From: Furcasterigmium furcatum
Taxonomy: Eukaryota > Ascomycota > Sordariomycetes > Glomerellales > Plectosphaerellaceae
NCBI GenBank assembly: GCA_001599815.1
Contig: BCIA01000004.1
Span: forward strand, 1,738,862-1,802,861
Length of the DNA stretch: 64,000 nt
Reading direction: 5' to 3'
The notes under the pieces are model-generated. The model made no database searches. It saw nothing but the letters and a program-made list of their open reading frames with translations, and was not told the origin of the DNA. Position 1 is the first letter of the stretch. Each line of letters begins with the position of its first letter. Shown here piece by piece: positions 33,807-45,676 of the stretch. Both the position numbers and the translations under genes were made by a program.

Positions 33807-36137
33807 ATGCAGGGGATTCTGTCGCTCGATGACCGCGACTCGAAAAGGCGGAAAACTCTGCGGGCATGTCAGCGCTGCAAGCATTCCAAGGTAACCAACA
33901 CGTCGCTCTCCTCTTCTTTGCCTTCTCCCAGAGGTCGGTGCCGGATGAGCTGCTGACCCGCATCCTTGTAGAAGCGGTGCGAGACCAACGACGACAGTCA
34001 ACGCTGTAGGCGCTGCGAGGACGACGATGTCCTCTGCTCATTTCTCCCCGAAGCCACTGTGACGAATGTGGAAAGATCCCAGCATCAGCCGCCTCCAGTA
34101 TCCCGGCCGCCTGTCATGTCACGGGAGCTTCCCAGCCCAGCAATCTGCGATCCTATCCTGTCCGACCACGTCCGAGCAGACAGCGCCGCAGGTGTACCAG
34201 CAACGACAGATTTGTTCATGGCGGAGAATGCGCGCGACCTTCAGTCCCAAGATGACGAGGTACATGGCAAGAAGAGCGAACAGCGGTACGCCACCATGCT
34301 GAGCCTGCTCGGAAAGGACACAGCGGCCGCAAGATCCGGCCGCAACAACACGACGAAACTCATATCCGGCACCAACCCGCTCTCGGCCCTTCTCGGCAAG
34401 GAATTGAAGCATAAAATCGTCACGAACAGCTGCTCATTTCGCACCCCAGACCCGACGGTCCGGCTTCCGGCATCGCAACGCCGCGGAACCATTCACAGCT
34501 ACGACTGGGAGACGCATTATCGCACGATTGGAACTCCCGAAACCCGCTTGCAGTACCTCCGATCTCTCGGGTGCTTCACGCTACCTGCTCCAGCCCAATG
34601 CGCCCACCTCCTCGAGACCTACTTCACCTTCGTCCACCCAGTCCTCCCCATTCTGGACCGCAAGGAACTTCTATCCCGCTACTACGGCACCGCGGAGCCG
34701 CCGTCTCTCGTCCTCCTCCACGCCATCTGCTTGGCTGCTTACCGGTATCTGCCCAGTGGTCCGCAGGTCGAAGATGGTGTTTCCGAGATCCGGAGCAACT
34801 GCGATGTTCTACACACGAAGCTGCACGCCCTTGTGGAGGCCGAAATGACAACAGACAGGCTGGCAGTCGTTCAAGCAAGTCTCTTGGCAAGTCTGCACTG
34901 GGAGGACCGCGAGGGCCAAAACTCGGCAATACATCACCTGACTCTTGCGGTACGGATACTGCAGGAGCTCGGATTCCATCGAAAGCAGCAAGAGCTGCTG
35001 GCTACGGAGCTCAGCAGCGACGAGCTTCTCCAGCGCCGGTTATGGTGGTGCGCGTATGCCCTCGACCGGTTCAACGCGGCGCAGGAGGGAACCCCTTTCA
35101 TCATCAACGAGGTGGACTGCGACGTGGACAAACTTTCCGAGATGGATTTCGCCGGCGAAGACCAGCTGACTAGTCAAGCTACGTTGATTAACGTGTCGCT
35201 CGCGCATATCATTGAGGATGCAGTCAGGAATTTATATTCGCCGGGGGAAGACCACGCGACCCTCTTCTCCACGAGAGGGCTTCAACAGAGACAGACCCTG
35301 GGACTCCGCTTGGAGCAGGTTGCTACACGAATCAAAAGCCAGCTGCTGTCCGGCCAGGACGTCACAGCGAGTGGCCTCCAGCAGAATCCCGCAGACACCG
35401 CGGCACTTTGTGGTGCGCTTCTGCTGACGCAGTAGGTCGTCCCGACCCCCTCGCCCGTCTCGATGCTCACATCCCATGTCTTCAGCCTGGATGCCGTAAG
35501 GATCCTAGTACATCGGCCGTTCCTCCTCCATCAGGAACCTCCAAACTCCGGCATTTACGCGTCCCGGGATGCCTGCCGCAGCCATGCTGTCGAGATCCTT
35601 CGCCGGCTGCAATTCCTGCTCAGCAATGACCTACTCCGATTCTCCTGGCCATTCTCAGTGTACGCAGTGGTCAACTGCCTTCTCATATTCTGGTATGACA
35701 TCTCGTCCCCGGTGCTGGGAGACACTCTGTCGCTGTCCGAGGCGCGCCAAAACTACATGTCCGTTGTCAACCTGCTTCGCGTCATGGGGACGACTTGGTG
35801 GGCTGCGGCTGCGAAGCACAAGCTGGCCCTGGCCCTGGCCCACGCGACCGGCGCCCCGCGTCCTGCTCCTCGCCTTTCTGGAACAAGGCACTCGAACAGC
35901 ACGAATCACGCAGAGACCGGCGAGCACATGGCCATGGCGCCCCTGACTCCTGTCTCGGGGATCCAGCAGCAACAACATCACGTCGATCCAAACAGCTGGC
36001 CACATGACATGAATTTTGCGGACTCGGAGACGTTCGACTTCTGGAACTCGATCGGGCTGGACTTCGACCAAGACGTCGCCAACAACATCTTCAGCATCGG
36101 GTATTTCGACAACTGGGACGATCAAGGTGCTGCATAG
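33807..36137 (+). CDS. Zn2Cys6 transcription factor with fungal-specific middle homology domain
   Basis: DNA-binding regulator. The binuclear zinc cluster is split by an intron (33891-33971): CQRCKHSK joins KRCETNDDSQRCRRCEDDDVLC, giving C-x2-C-x6-C then C-x2-C-x6-C. The middle homology region starts near LGCFTLPAPAQCAHLLETYF with the typical FVHPVLPILDR, and includes RLWWCAYALDRFNA. An in-frame TAG at 35433-35435 lies at the end of a candidate 75-nt intron (35361-35435, phase 0, CTGAC branch point, weak donor GTCACA). Removing it joins LLSGQD to VVPTPSPVS and then SLDAVRILVHRPFLL. The C-terminus is acidic (FADSETFDFWNSIGLDFDQD), like an activation region. It lies between the sugar transporter and the two dehydrogenases and is the obvious candidate to control them. 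Confidence 0.88.
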
Positions 36138-36209
36138 AAATGTATTCGCGTCATTCCGGACCCAATGAATTGAGACAATGGCTTCCATCTGTGGGGCTGT
36201 ACGCCGGCT

Positions 36210-37428
36210 TCATTCCAGGAAGTCGCCAGTTGACGCGTGAACGGGCCGGTTCGTGTCAGAACTCTCCTGCGACATTTCGACCAGCCGAATAACGTTCCTG
36301 GCTTCTTCTGGCGTCACGGGTAGCGGCCCGCCGCCATTGTCCAGTGCTAAGGCAAAAAGACTATAGAACTCGCCGTACGTGGGCGGCTTCTGATTAGGCA
36401 CAGACACCCGAAGTGGTGCTCCGGCCTCGTACGTTGTGAGTACACCTGGTAATCCTTGGTTAGCGGGCTCGATTCGCGGCTTCCTGGCGGAGGGGTGTTC
36501 GGTGTTCACCTGATCTTTCGGCAGGCTCCAGTCCAAAGTCTGGGTCCGTTGGCTTCATGGAGGCCACGAGCTGGGGCTCTTGGGGGTCAAGGTGATGCTT
36601 CTGGAAGCTCCCCTTCTCACCCCTGATCCAGAAGCGTAGCTGTCGTTCTTCCGCACTGAGAGGACTGGCCTTTACTGTTACCAGTAGTCCGCCTTTGTAG
36701 TGCAGGATTGCCGTGCAGGCATCTTGGGGTCCGCCATTGCTGGCGGCCGGGCGTTGATGGGCCAGGAATGCTGTCACTTGCTGTGGGAGCCCATTTAGTT
36801 GCAGAACCTGGTCGTAGAGATGTGTGCCGAGGTCGAAGATGACGCCGGCCCCTGGTGCCGCGGTCACGTCTCTTGTCGGCACATCGGGGTCGTACCGGTC
36901 GAAATGTGTCTCGAACTCAACCACACGCCCGAGCTTGTCATCGGCGAGAAGCTGGCGCAGGGTAACAAAGTCGGCGTCCCATCGGCGATTCTGATATACG
37001 GTCAAGAGCTTTCCACGGGCCTTCGCAAGGGCAATCAGCTCGTCGCATTCCTTGCTGGTGGGGCAGAAAGGCTTCTCAACGATGACTGGGAAGAAGCTCG
37101 TTAGCCTTTGAATCGATGATGGCCAACATTGCATCGTCGTGACGAGCTCACCATGCTTCCCAGCTGTCAGGGCATCTGTCACAAGGCCGTAGTGTGTCTG
37201 TGGCGGGGTGGAAATGACCACGGCATCAATCTCCGGGTCCGCAAAAAGATCGATGGCTGTCCTGTAGATGGTGACCGGCGGCGGATGATCGGCGCGCGCC
37301 TCGTCGCCGGATCTCTGGACAATGGCACCAAGTTGCCATTTCGGGTTGCTCAGAATGTAGGGAATGTGAAAAACCTTGGCAGAGAGGCCGTAGCCGACGA
37401 TGCCGACTCGGTACTGATGCTTGGCCAT
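36210..37428 (-). CDS. Gfo/Idh/MocA-family NAD(P)-dependent oxidoreductase (1)
   Basis: Sugar- or cyclitol-type dehydrogenase. The N-terminal Rossmann fold starts VGIVGYGLSAKVFHIPYI (GxGxxx), followed by DAVVISTPPQTHYG and, after an intron of about 65 nt, the EKP motif (GKHVIVEKPF) with the catalytic lysine. The C-terminal alpha/beta domain contains FDLGTHLYDQVLQLNG with the substrate-region histidine. A second intron at 36446-36509 joins AERS to GVLTTYEAG. The product has about 362 residues, a normal family length. It is divergent from a second Gfo/Idh/MocA gene with a 396-bp shared promoter. Substrate is unknown. Confidence 0.88.
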
Positions 37429-37824
37429 CTTGGAATGGCCTGACCTGGTGCGTGCTGGGCGGGCTTGCCTGGCCTGGTGTTCGAACTGATGGCAATTTCA
37501 TTTGTTATAAGGACCTGTTGATTCATCCCCGTTGCCAACCTACAAGGGCGGAACCTGGTGGGCTGCCATAGAAAGGTGACCTCCGCAAGCCCCCGGCTGG
37601 CTGTCGGAACTTTGCCCGATTGAGGCCGCTCGACGCCGCATCGGGGCCTAGCTGTTTCCGGTTAGCCCCCGAAGCCTCTGACGGACTTGAAGCGCGAGGC
37701 TGCTGCATGTTGTGTTAAAAAGCACGAAGCACGCTGGAAGCGTCTGCCAGGGTTCTCGGTCTAGCTGGCAAACTATTTGGGCCTATCTCTTGTTTACCGT
37801 CCACGCTCAGAAGACAGACATATC
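37429..37824. promoter_or_regulatory. Shared divergent promoter of two Gfo/Idh/MocA genes
   Basis: 396 bp separate the two divergent start codons. CGG and CCG triplets are dense around 37590-37680, but no perfect dyad like the one at 30986 is seen here. Confidence 0.5.
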
Positions 37825-39029
37825 ATGTCGACAAAGAAGCTCGGAGTTGGCATCATCGGGGCCGGGGTATGTTTTCCGAGAATCCGTGGGCACTGGTTCT
37901 AATCGCCGCACAGGAAGTCTTCCAAGTCTGCCACGGTCCATGCCTCCTGCTGCTTTCCCACCTTTTCACAATCGAATCTGTATTCGATGTCTCCCAGACT
38001 CACATCGACCACTGCAAGACGAAGTTCTTCATCCCGGAGGGGGCCACGTCTCCGCAACAAGTCATCGATAACCCTCGTGTCGATATTGTCTTCGTACTCA
38101 CCTCGGATGACAGCCACGCGCCCATTTCGATTGCTGCCCTGAACGCGGGGAAGCACGTTTTCATCGAGAAGCCGGTCACACTGTCCTTGCCTTCCATCGA
38201 CGCCATCGTCCAGGCAGAAAAGAACAGTCCAAACACTGCTCGTGTTTTCGTTGGCTACATGCGCCGCTATGCTCCCAGTTACTTGAATGCTTTCAAGCGG
38301 GAGATCTCTTCCATTCCCAAAATTCTCTACGCCCGCGTGCGAGACTTTAGCGGTCCAAACGCGCAGTTTGTCGACCAGAGCGGTACGTTCCAGGTCAGAG
38401 GACAAGACTTTACCCAGAAAGCGACGGAAGAACGAAACCAAAGGTTAGCGGCGCTGTACAATGAGGCCTTCCCGGCACAAGATATCACTACAGAGAAGAA
38501 GAAGATGTGCCATTTCCTCGGCAGTCTCGGCTCGCACGACCTGTCTTTGATGCGTGAGACTCTGGGCCAGCCCGAGAAGGTCATTGGGGTTTCCGCCAAC
38601 GATCCCTTCTACAGCGCGATTTTGGCGTTTAGGAACCAGGATGGCTCGCCCTACTCCGTTACCTATGAGAGCGGAATCGACGGAGTGCCCGTGTTTGACG
38701 CGCATCTGAGTGTGTACGGCGAGAGGAAGAGGGTGACGATCAAGGTAAGACACGTGCCCCGGGACCACGGTGCCATCCTGTTGCTTACCGTTCTGCAGTA
38801 CGACAGTCCTTACGTCAAGGGGCTTCCCATTACCGTCGAGGTCGAAGAGCTGAACGAACATGGTGAGCTCCAGCGGCGAGAAGTCCTTTCTTCCTACGAA
38901 GATGCCTACACAGCAGAACTTCAGGAGCTTCACGCGTGCCTGGCAGAGGGCAAACCCATCAAGACTACTCTCCAGGACGCGAAGCAGGACCTTGCTCTGT
39001 TTGATCAGATGTACAAGAAGGTGTTCTAG
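37825..39029 (+). CDS. Gfo/Idh/MocA-family NAD(P)-dependent oxidoreductase (2)
   Basis: Three exons: 37825-37866, 37914-38744 and 38799-39029, with introns of 47 and 54 nt. The Rossmann start MSTKKLGVGIIGAG is split by the first intron right after the GxGxxG-type glycines, then EVFQVCHG. Next come VDIVFVLTSDDSHAPISIAALNAGKHVFIEKPV (catalytic-lysine motif EKP) and a C-terminal domain with GSLGSHDLSLMRETLG carrying the conserved histidine. The product has about 367 residues. It is divergent from the first family member. The two differ strongly, so they are not recent duplicates and may catalyse successive steps on one sugar or cyclitol. Confidence 0.88.
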
Positions 39030-39753
39030 ACAATTGCATGCTACGTGTTGGTCGGCTTGTCTCTACCTGAGTACACTTGAGGGCATGTCCGGCCAAAACC
39101 AGGGTCAATGCAACGAGCTTCGGATTTTCAATGTTCAATAGAGATTAGAGACAAACATTGTATTCCCTGGCTAAATCTCCACGACGCTAGCACTCCGTTG
39201 AGTGATCAAGGCGACATTCTCTTGACGTTCGGCGCGACCTGCAGTCCGCTGAGGTCAACCCATTGCGAACGAATGGGAGTGGGCTTCTGAATCTCCCCAT
39301 TAGCCATGCGCGAACGAAGCCACTTTGGAATCAGGGTCATCAGGAGCTAGCTCGATCGTATTAATGCTTCAATGTTGATCCGTTTGGGTAACACCAACCT
39401 CGATGTAATGGATGAGCCCAGTGATGAGGAGTATAAGTGCTAGGGCAAACAAATCGAGAAACGTAAGGTTTGGAGGGCACGAAAGCGCGTTACTCAATAT
39501 CCGACAGAAAAATAAACAAGAAGTGACATTTGGCAACTCGGCCTTGCCTGGCCAGCCACATCGACACGCTGAAATCGCGGGGATCACGAACGGGATGAGA
39601 ACGGAACATGCGGTATCCTCTGAGAGTGTAGCTTGGCCTTTACCCAGGGTGTGACGATCATTTTACGACGGGCGTCCGGCTTTCTACCAACCCACTTGTG
39701 CTAAACACCGGGAACGCCCAGTAGAGGTTCCCGGCCGTCATAGCTTCTGGCAT
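39030..39753. other. Intergenic between convergent genes
   Basis: 3' flanks of the second dehydrogenase and the DUF2855 gene. No gene, RNA or repeat is seen. Confidence 0.5.
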
Positions 39754-41001
39754 CTATAGCCAGAATGCGTACGCCGTATCGGTCTGCGCCTTTTCCCCGC
39801 CGTAAAGCTCTCGCCAACCCTCCGCGATCCCACCCGAGCCGTCAAGACCGCGGCCCTCGACGACAGTGTAGCTCCGTGCGTCCTCACTTCCCTTCCACTC
39901 CTCGAAAGCAGACGTCCATCTTTCCAAGACCTGGACGGCCCCAACGGCCCGTTCTGCGCTCTCCTGGATGCCACTATGGTTGCCCTGGATCTTCCGCAGG
40001 ACCTGCCCTTTGGCCATCTTCTCCGCAAGGTTCTCGTCGCGCATAATCTCTGGATTGGCCCCGACGCCAACGAAGGTGAAGGCGACCTCGCCGCCAACGC
40101 GCGCCGAGAAGACCTCAAGGAGCCGCGCAGCCAGATCTCCTCTCGCTCCAAAGTCGACAACCAGGATCTTCTTCGGACCAACCCCGTTGACCCATTGCAG
40201 AGTTTCCTCTCCCAGAAGGTCCTCGTATGTGGCACCCCTCGTCTCAAAGTCGGACTCCCCTCTGGTCTTACCAGATGACGAGACCTCCAGGTACGCCAGA
40301 GGACGGTTCGACCGGGCCTGCCTCAGATTCCATGAGAACGACCTCCCGCTCTTGCTCGAGGCCGACAGGCCGACGACAAGCGTCGATCGGAGATCTGCGT
40401 CTCCCACGTCCCAGGCCCCAACGCCATCCCCTCCAGGGTGGATGGCCTGGTCGAGCCGCGACAGCTCTGGAGGGAAGGCATACTCGCACAGGAGATGGGA
40501 TACTCCCCAGCTGAGAAAGACCGCCACCATCCATGGCGAGGGTGGCCCTCCGGCGATGTAGTAGTGGTTGTACAGACTCATGATACCCTCCCGTGAGGGG
40601 CTTGTCTCCGTGAAGTGCCCTGGCGACCCTGCCATTGGCTCGAGGGCGAGGTCGTGTTCACCGGATGAGATCGGCCACCAGCCGAAGAGAAGGCTGCCCG
40701 TCGGGATCGAGGCGCCGCCCGTGGCAGGCGAGGCCACGACTTCCGCATATCCCCATGCTTTCGGGGTGCACCACTCCTCCGAGTCATGGGACTCCCGCAG
40801 CGCTTCGGGTACGGGGAATGCTTTCCAGAAGGAGAAGATGCCGCCAGCGAAAACGTAGAAGGGGTTCGGCTTGCCAAGACCCAGCAGCCGAGGACGGACG
40901 CGCGTTGACGACTCGTGCAGTGGCAGCGCGGTCTGGTCGAATTCGACTGTGGCCTGTGTGCTGTGATCGGACTTTTTGACGAGGAGGGTCGCGGCAGCCA
41001 T
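39754..41001 (-). CDS. DUF2855-family protein
   Basis: Single-exon gene of 415 residues. The start TLLVKKSDHSTQATVEF and the blocks KAFPVPEALRES, WGYAEVVAS, LFGWWPISS and MSLYNHYYIAG match the fungal/bacterial DUF2855 family. The layout resembles a medium-chain dehydrogenase, with an N-terminal barrel and a Rossmann-like half (KKILVVDFGARGD). An Asp replaces the usual Gly-rich end, so cofactor binding is doubtful. No function is established for the family. Convergent with the second Gfo/Idh/MocA gene; whether it belongs to that pathway is open. Confidence 0.8.
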   Translation of the reverse strand: MAAATLLVKKSDHSTQATVEFDQTALPLHESSTRVRPRLLGLGKPNPFYVFAGGIFSFWKAFPVPEALRESHDSEEWCTPKAWGYAEVVASPATGGASIPTGSLLFGWWPISSGEHDLALEPMAGSPGHFTETSPSREGIMSLYNHYYIAGGPPSPWMVAVFLSWGVSHLLCEYAFPPELSRLDQAIHPGGDGVGAWDVGDADLRSTLVVGLSASSKSGRSFSWNLRQARSNRPLAYLEVSSSGKTRGESDFETRGATYEDLLGEETLQWVNGVGPKKILVVDFGARGDLAARLLEVFSARVGGEVAFTFVGVGANPEIMRDENLAEKMAKGQVLRKIQGNHSGIQESAERAVGAVQVLERWTSAFEEWKGSEDARSYTVVEGRGLDGSGGIAEGWRELYGGEKAQTDTAYAFWL

Positions 41002-42736
41002 ATTGTCGGTCGGGGCGGTGGTGAGCGAGGGTTCAATTCAGCGATTCGGATCTCGAATGTGTCTGCCGGAACTTGAGAATTATCACCCACTACCAGTGTT
41101 GTATTTGTACATTCACAACAGATGACCCGTTATTCCGGTGTTTCACGCTGGCCGAAGGAGTCATATTGGTAAGCCGAGTCAGCTTTATCTCCTAAGTCCT
41201 AAATCCGCCATTGGAGGTCAGCACCGACAGGATCCCCTGCCACGTATTCTTACAGCCTTCCCAAAGCGGTCGTATTCTCACGGTACGTAGGCAGACAACA
41301 AAATCGACCGGGAGATCCGGCAGTTTGTCTCACGCGACAAAAAGCTTGACAAGTGCCATAAACTTGCTTTGTATTTGACGAGGAGCTCATTATGGTCTCT
41401 TCCCATAAGCGAGATGCGTACTTCGACATTCTGACGCGTCAACTGCCCTATGAAACTTGCCAGAAGAAATGAAACGACTGGGACTGGGTTGTGATACAAC
41501 AGAGGGTCAGCCACGCGGTCCGAGAAAACGGTGCGATCTGAAATCTCTAGGGCGTGGCGGGTGGTGTTCAAAATTAGGCCCGCGAATGTGACTGTAGTCC
41601 CTAGCCATGATGAGGGCAGATATATAGGACTCAGGCGGTCGCCACACCCTGCCATGTGGTCCGTCGAGATGGATGGGCTGAGTGAGGATAGTCCTTGGCA
41701 CCTTTTCACTGTAGCTGCAACTGCACTTATCCTTTAACAAGCTCTTTAGCCAGCGGAATACCAATCCCGCAAGGCAATTAAGTGGATAGAAGCATGCCAG
41801 GTGTAATTCTCAAGAATCTAAATGTTTATCAGCATTATTCCCTTGCACAATAAGGTCTATCTTCACCTCTGGCCCACGGCTCAAATTGACTTGGTGAATG
41901 GACATGCCCTTGCATCGGCACTCCGACGACGCCCGATTCCAGGCCTTAAACTAGCAGCAAATAGCCATAGAGCAGATGCTCGTCTTCCGATCACAGCCGG
42001 AGTACAAGCCGCATCATCATTCGGAGTTCGATATGCCAGGTGGTGCTGAGTCAGGGAGACGACGTGACTGTCCGACACATTCACGTCAGGGGCCCCGGTA
42101 TCGAGTGCCATAATGAAATGAAGTAAGGATCAAGGCGAGGACGGGTTCCCGCGTAAGCCGCAGTATGTGTCTCGTTTTGTCCTGCTGCTGCATTTGCTAA
42201 AGGAGTAGCCAAGTTGGATGTGTTGATAGAAGACTTGGAATATTTGAGATGCTGTGTTTTCATTGGAGGGCTCGTAAACTGGTGACAGTGACGGTGAAGG
42301 TGGCCTTTAAAGTTGCTCCTATATGGCAAACCCGGGAGGTTGGATCTGAGTAAGAGTCTTCCGGGACGGGATGCGCCAACCGCGGATTGCCTTACTAGGT
42401 ATCGCGTTAAGTGGCGTGCTCCCTCACCATTTACCGGATACCCTTGAAAATTGCCCCAATTCTGGGCTGCTATCCTACTTTCTGCGACTGGAACCGTATA
42501 CCCTGAATAAGCACCATGTCCTCGTTGGTGGCCAAGACGACGAGGCTGCGGTGAAAACGCGCCCAAAGAAAGACCCGAAGCGACAATAGGGTGCTTTTGC
42601 AGGTTCATCAGTTTTGCCAGTACAATAGTATAAATGTGACGACTCGCCTCCCTTGAATTTACAGGAGCCCGCAATCCTTCTGTGTTGACACTCAAACATT
42701 ATCGTAACCTTCTTTGAGAAGTATCGAGTGGACAAC
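41002..42736. other. Intergenic, 1.7 kb
   Basis: Long open frames on the minus strand around 41280-41760 show no domain, signal peptide or splicing pattern. The right end is the promoter of the secreted metallo-beta-lactamase-fold gene. Nothing else is supportable. Confidence 0.45.
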
Positions 42737-44886
42737 ATGAGGTTCTTGAATACCTTGTCCGTACCGGCTGCCGCCTTGTTCCTCGCGGCAACAGCAGCCA
42801 ATTGTCTCCCTTCCAACAATGCTTCTCATCTGATCAATGCTGCTATAGACGGCTTGGGTGGCCGTGAAGCATTGACAGGTCTGCAAGGCGTGACATATCA
42901 ATCCGATCAGTGAGTTACACCATTTCTGTCTTAGGCTTGATCTCGTTGTTGGCTGACACTTTTCCTATCAAGAATTGTCCGTGTCCGCACATTGATGCAG
43001 AACTACGGACTGTTCGCGACAGACCGATACACCGTGTCTGCCGGCACACAGAAAATATCATTCTCCTTCGAAAGCGACGAGTTGTTGCACAGAATTGACC
43101 GCACGCTGAGGCCATCGGGTTGGTTTACGTGTTTCTGTACATGATACTAATGAGCATTCTGCTGACCCGACACTTGTAAGATCTCTACTTTTTTGCTAGC
43201 CCGGACATTGCTCCTCGAAGTAGTTCGATTGTTACCAAGGGTGGAAGCAATGGATATGCCTGTTTCCTTAACGGCAACAACTTGATCTACCTCCCTCCCA
43301 GCTTCACCACTGGCTATGCCGACTGTGAGTTGAGCGAGAATCTGACCATGTGTCGCAAGTCAATGTTTCTGACTTTCTTCCAGCCATCCTGACCGACTAC
43401 TTGGTGTTCGAGGCCCTGAAGCTTTCACCTAAGCTTCTACTGGAGGTTCGAATGAAGCCCCTCCGCTCCGTCGAATCAACAATGAACTTGGCCTCTGACA
43501 TTGGAAAATTAGGTCGAGAGACACAACCCGATTGCCACAACCGTCACTATTCACCAAAGTATTTTCCCTGCAGGTCAGCCAACACACCAATGCCCGCATG
43601 ATGCGTACTGGCTTACAAGTATTCACAGTTCGCGATGATGTTTTCAACATAACCGTCGTATTCGACCCAAAGACGAGCCTTCCTTATCTCGTCCGATCAA
43701 TCGAAGATCATCCCATCTTCGGGTTAACCACCAAAGATCTCCAATTGTACGACTACGTGGAGGTAGACAACCTGTGGTTCCCTCGGAATCAGAAGATCGT
43801 TTACGGTGACGAAGCTCTTCTTGAGGAGACCATTATTTCGGACATCACAGTCAACCCCCCTTTCGAAGAAAACCACTTCGATGGACTGAGTGCGAACGAG
43901 ACAGACACCACCCCGTCACCACCAGAGGATGTCCCTGGATATGGACGGGCTCTGGTCGGAGAGTATTGGTCCGCTGCCATTTGGTCTGGGCCATACTCTG
44001 GAACGTTGGCCAATGCATCTGCGACCACTCTGGCAGCTGATCTCCCAGGTGCATACCACCTTGTATTCTTGGATAACCCGAACTTCGGACAGATCATCCT
44101 GGAATTTGAAGAGTCGGTCATTGTCTTCGAATCTCCGCCTCATCAATCGGATCTCGTCATTCGATGGGTCAAGGAGAATATCGGCAAACCCATTTCTCAC
44201 TTATATGTACGTCTCGATTCCGCAGGAAACCCCATAGATAGGCTTTTGTCGCTGACCTGGCATGTGGAATAGGTTTCGCACCACCATCACGATCATAACC
44301 TTGCGGTCGGAAAGTTCGTTGAGATCGGAGCATCAATCATCGTCCCTGAGATCTCTGCTTCGTACTGGCGACAGATCCCCAACATCGACTTGACCACCTT
44401 CACGTAAAGATCCCCTTCTCCAGAGGTTGGGTGCGGTTTGTATGCTAACATTGGTAACATAACAGCGAAACCGAGCCATACATTCACTCCGACGGCAAGA
44501 TGCAGGCTCGGTTCCTGTGGAAGCCTGACAATCCCCATTCCGTGGACCACACCTATGCCATGGTGACAACGGCTTGCCCTGTAACGAACAGCAGCACGAT
44601 CGCCTACACTGCCGACGGGTTTCAGCTTGAACTCCTGACCGACCCCAGCGTCACACAGTCGTGGCTTCTCCAGGCGCTGAGCGACAGACTAAGCAGGAAT
44701 ACAACGTGAGTCTAACCCCTCGGGCCTGTTGAGTATTGCGAGTTTGTAACATGCTGCAGTGTGGTCCCGGTGCACGGTCAGCCATTCCCTTTCACCACTG
44801 CCATTGAGTACGTGGCATTCCCCTACCCAAACTACGACAGTACCAGCTTTGTGACTGGTGGTCAAATTTGTCTGGAGGGTCAGTGA
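42737..44886 (+). CDS. Secreted metallo-beta-lactamase-fold hydrolase
   Basis: The signal peptide (MRFLNTLSVPAAALFLAATAA) is followed by a domain typical of fungal secreted MBL-fold proteins. The zinc motif is created by splicing: HLY at the exon end joins VSHHHHDHNLAVG across an intron at about 44210-44270, giving H-x-H-x-D-H. A later histidine in PVHGQPFPF is a candidate third ligand. At least six introns are needed; good ones join YQSD to QIVRVRTLMQNYG, RPS to DLYFFASP and GYAD to SILTDYL. The exon path at 43440-43560 is unclear by eye, and a frame change there could mean a missed intron or damage. The reaction is unknown; MBL-fold enzymes hydrolyse esters, lactones, amides or thioesters. 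Confidence 0.78.
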
Positions 44887-45676
44887 GACGAAATGGCCGG
44901 GACTTGAGTCCTTCAGAGATCAGACACAATCAAATGTCTGGGAGGTTCCAGATGAAGGAAGCAAGTCCCTAGAATAGTGCATCGAGGGGAGATTGGCCTG
45001 TGAAACAATCAAGTTTCCTCTTTTATTGTTTCAGTGGATTGCGATGATAGCGGGTTGAAGATGTTTGACTTGCTCTTTCGGGCACCAAGCATATTCCACC
45101 GAGCCGGTTAGCTTCTGAATGCTTGAACGGAACATATGCTGCCTGAATTATGCCGTCCCTGCAGAATGCGTGACACCCAGAATAAGCCCGGCAGATGCTA
45201 GCTGTTCGCCATCTTCATGATTGACCTATCAGAAGTCAACTGTCTTGCTCTTGGAAGCTAGCGCAGAATATTGGGGCAAGCCGGGTCACTCATTCACTCC
45301 AAGCAAGACACTGACGCAAACCAGCTCACCACGTCCATGACAGAGTTACCTCCCCGCTATTCCCCGCGGGCCGCGGTTCCCTCCACCATAACCGACGCGG
45401 GGGCGGGGAATGACCGTGAGACCCGCAATACGGCCTCGACATGCTCGATTCCATCTCCACATCGGCAACAAATCGCGGCTCATGGTGAAAGCCTCACTGC
45501 CGACTCGTGTCGTCTTTAGTCGGAGAGACGGACCCGGATTTCGGACCAGCGATCCATCAAGATCGCTACTATATAGACTGGACCTGCGCCCTCCCGTCTA
45601 GTTTGCCAATGCGATCATTGTACAAACGCCAGCGACCAGCTTCTCTTCAGCCCACACGTTCCTCTCTCACGCCAAA
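44887..45676. other. Intergenic
   Basis: No gene is seen between the secreted MBL-fold gene and the flavin-reductase-like gene. The right part is that gene's promoter, with a TATA-like CTATATAG at 45569-45576. Confidence 0.45.

Noticed and set aside
41278..41764. Long minus-strand open frames between the DUF2855 and MBL-fold genes
   Set aside because: No domain, signal peptide or splice pattern; composition is not coding-like.
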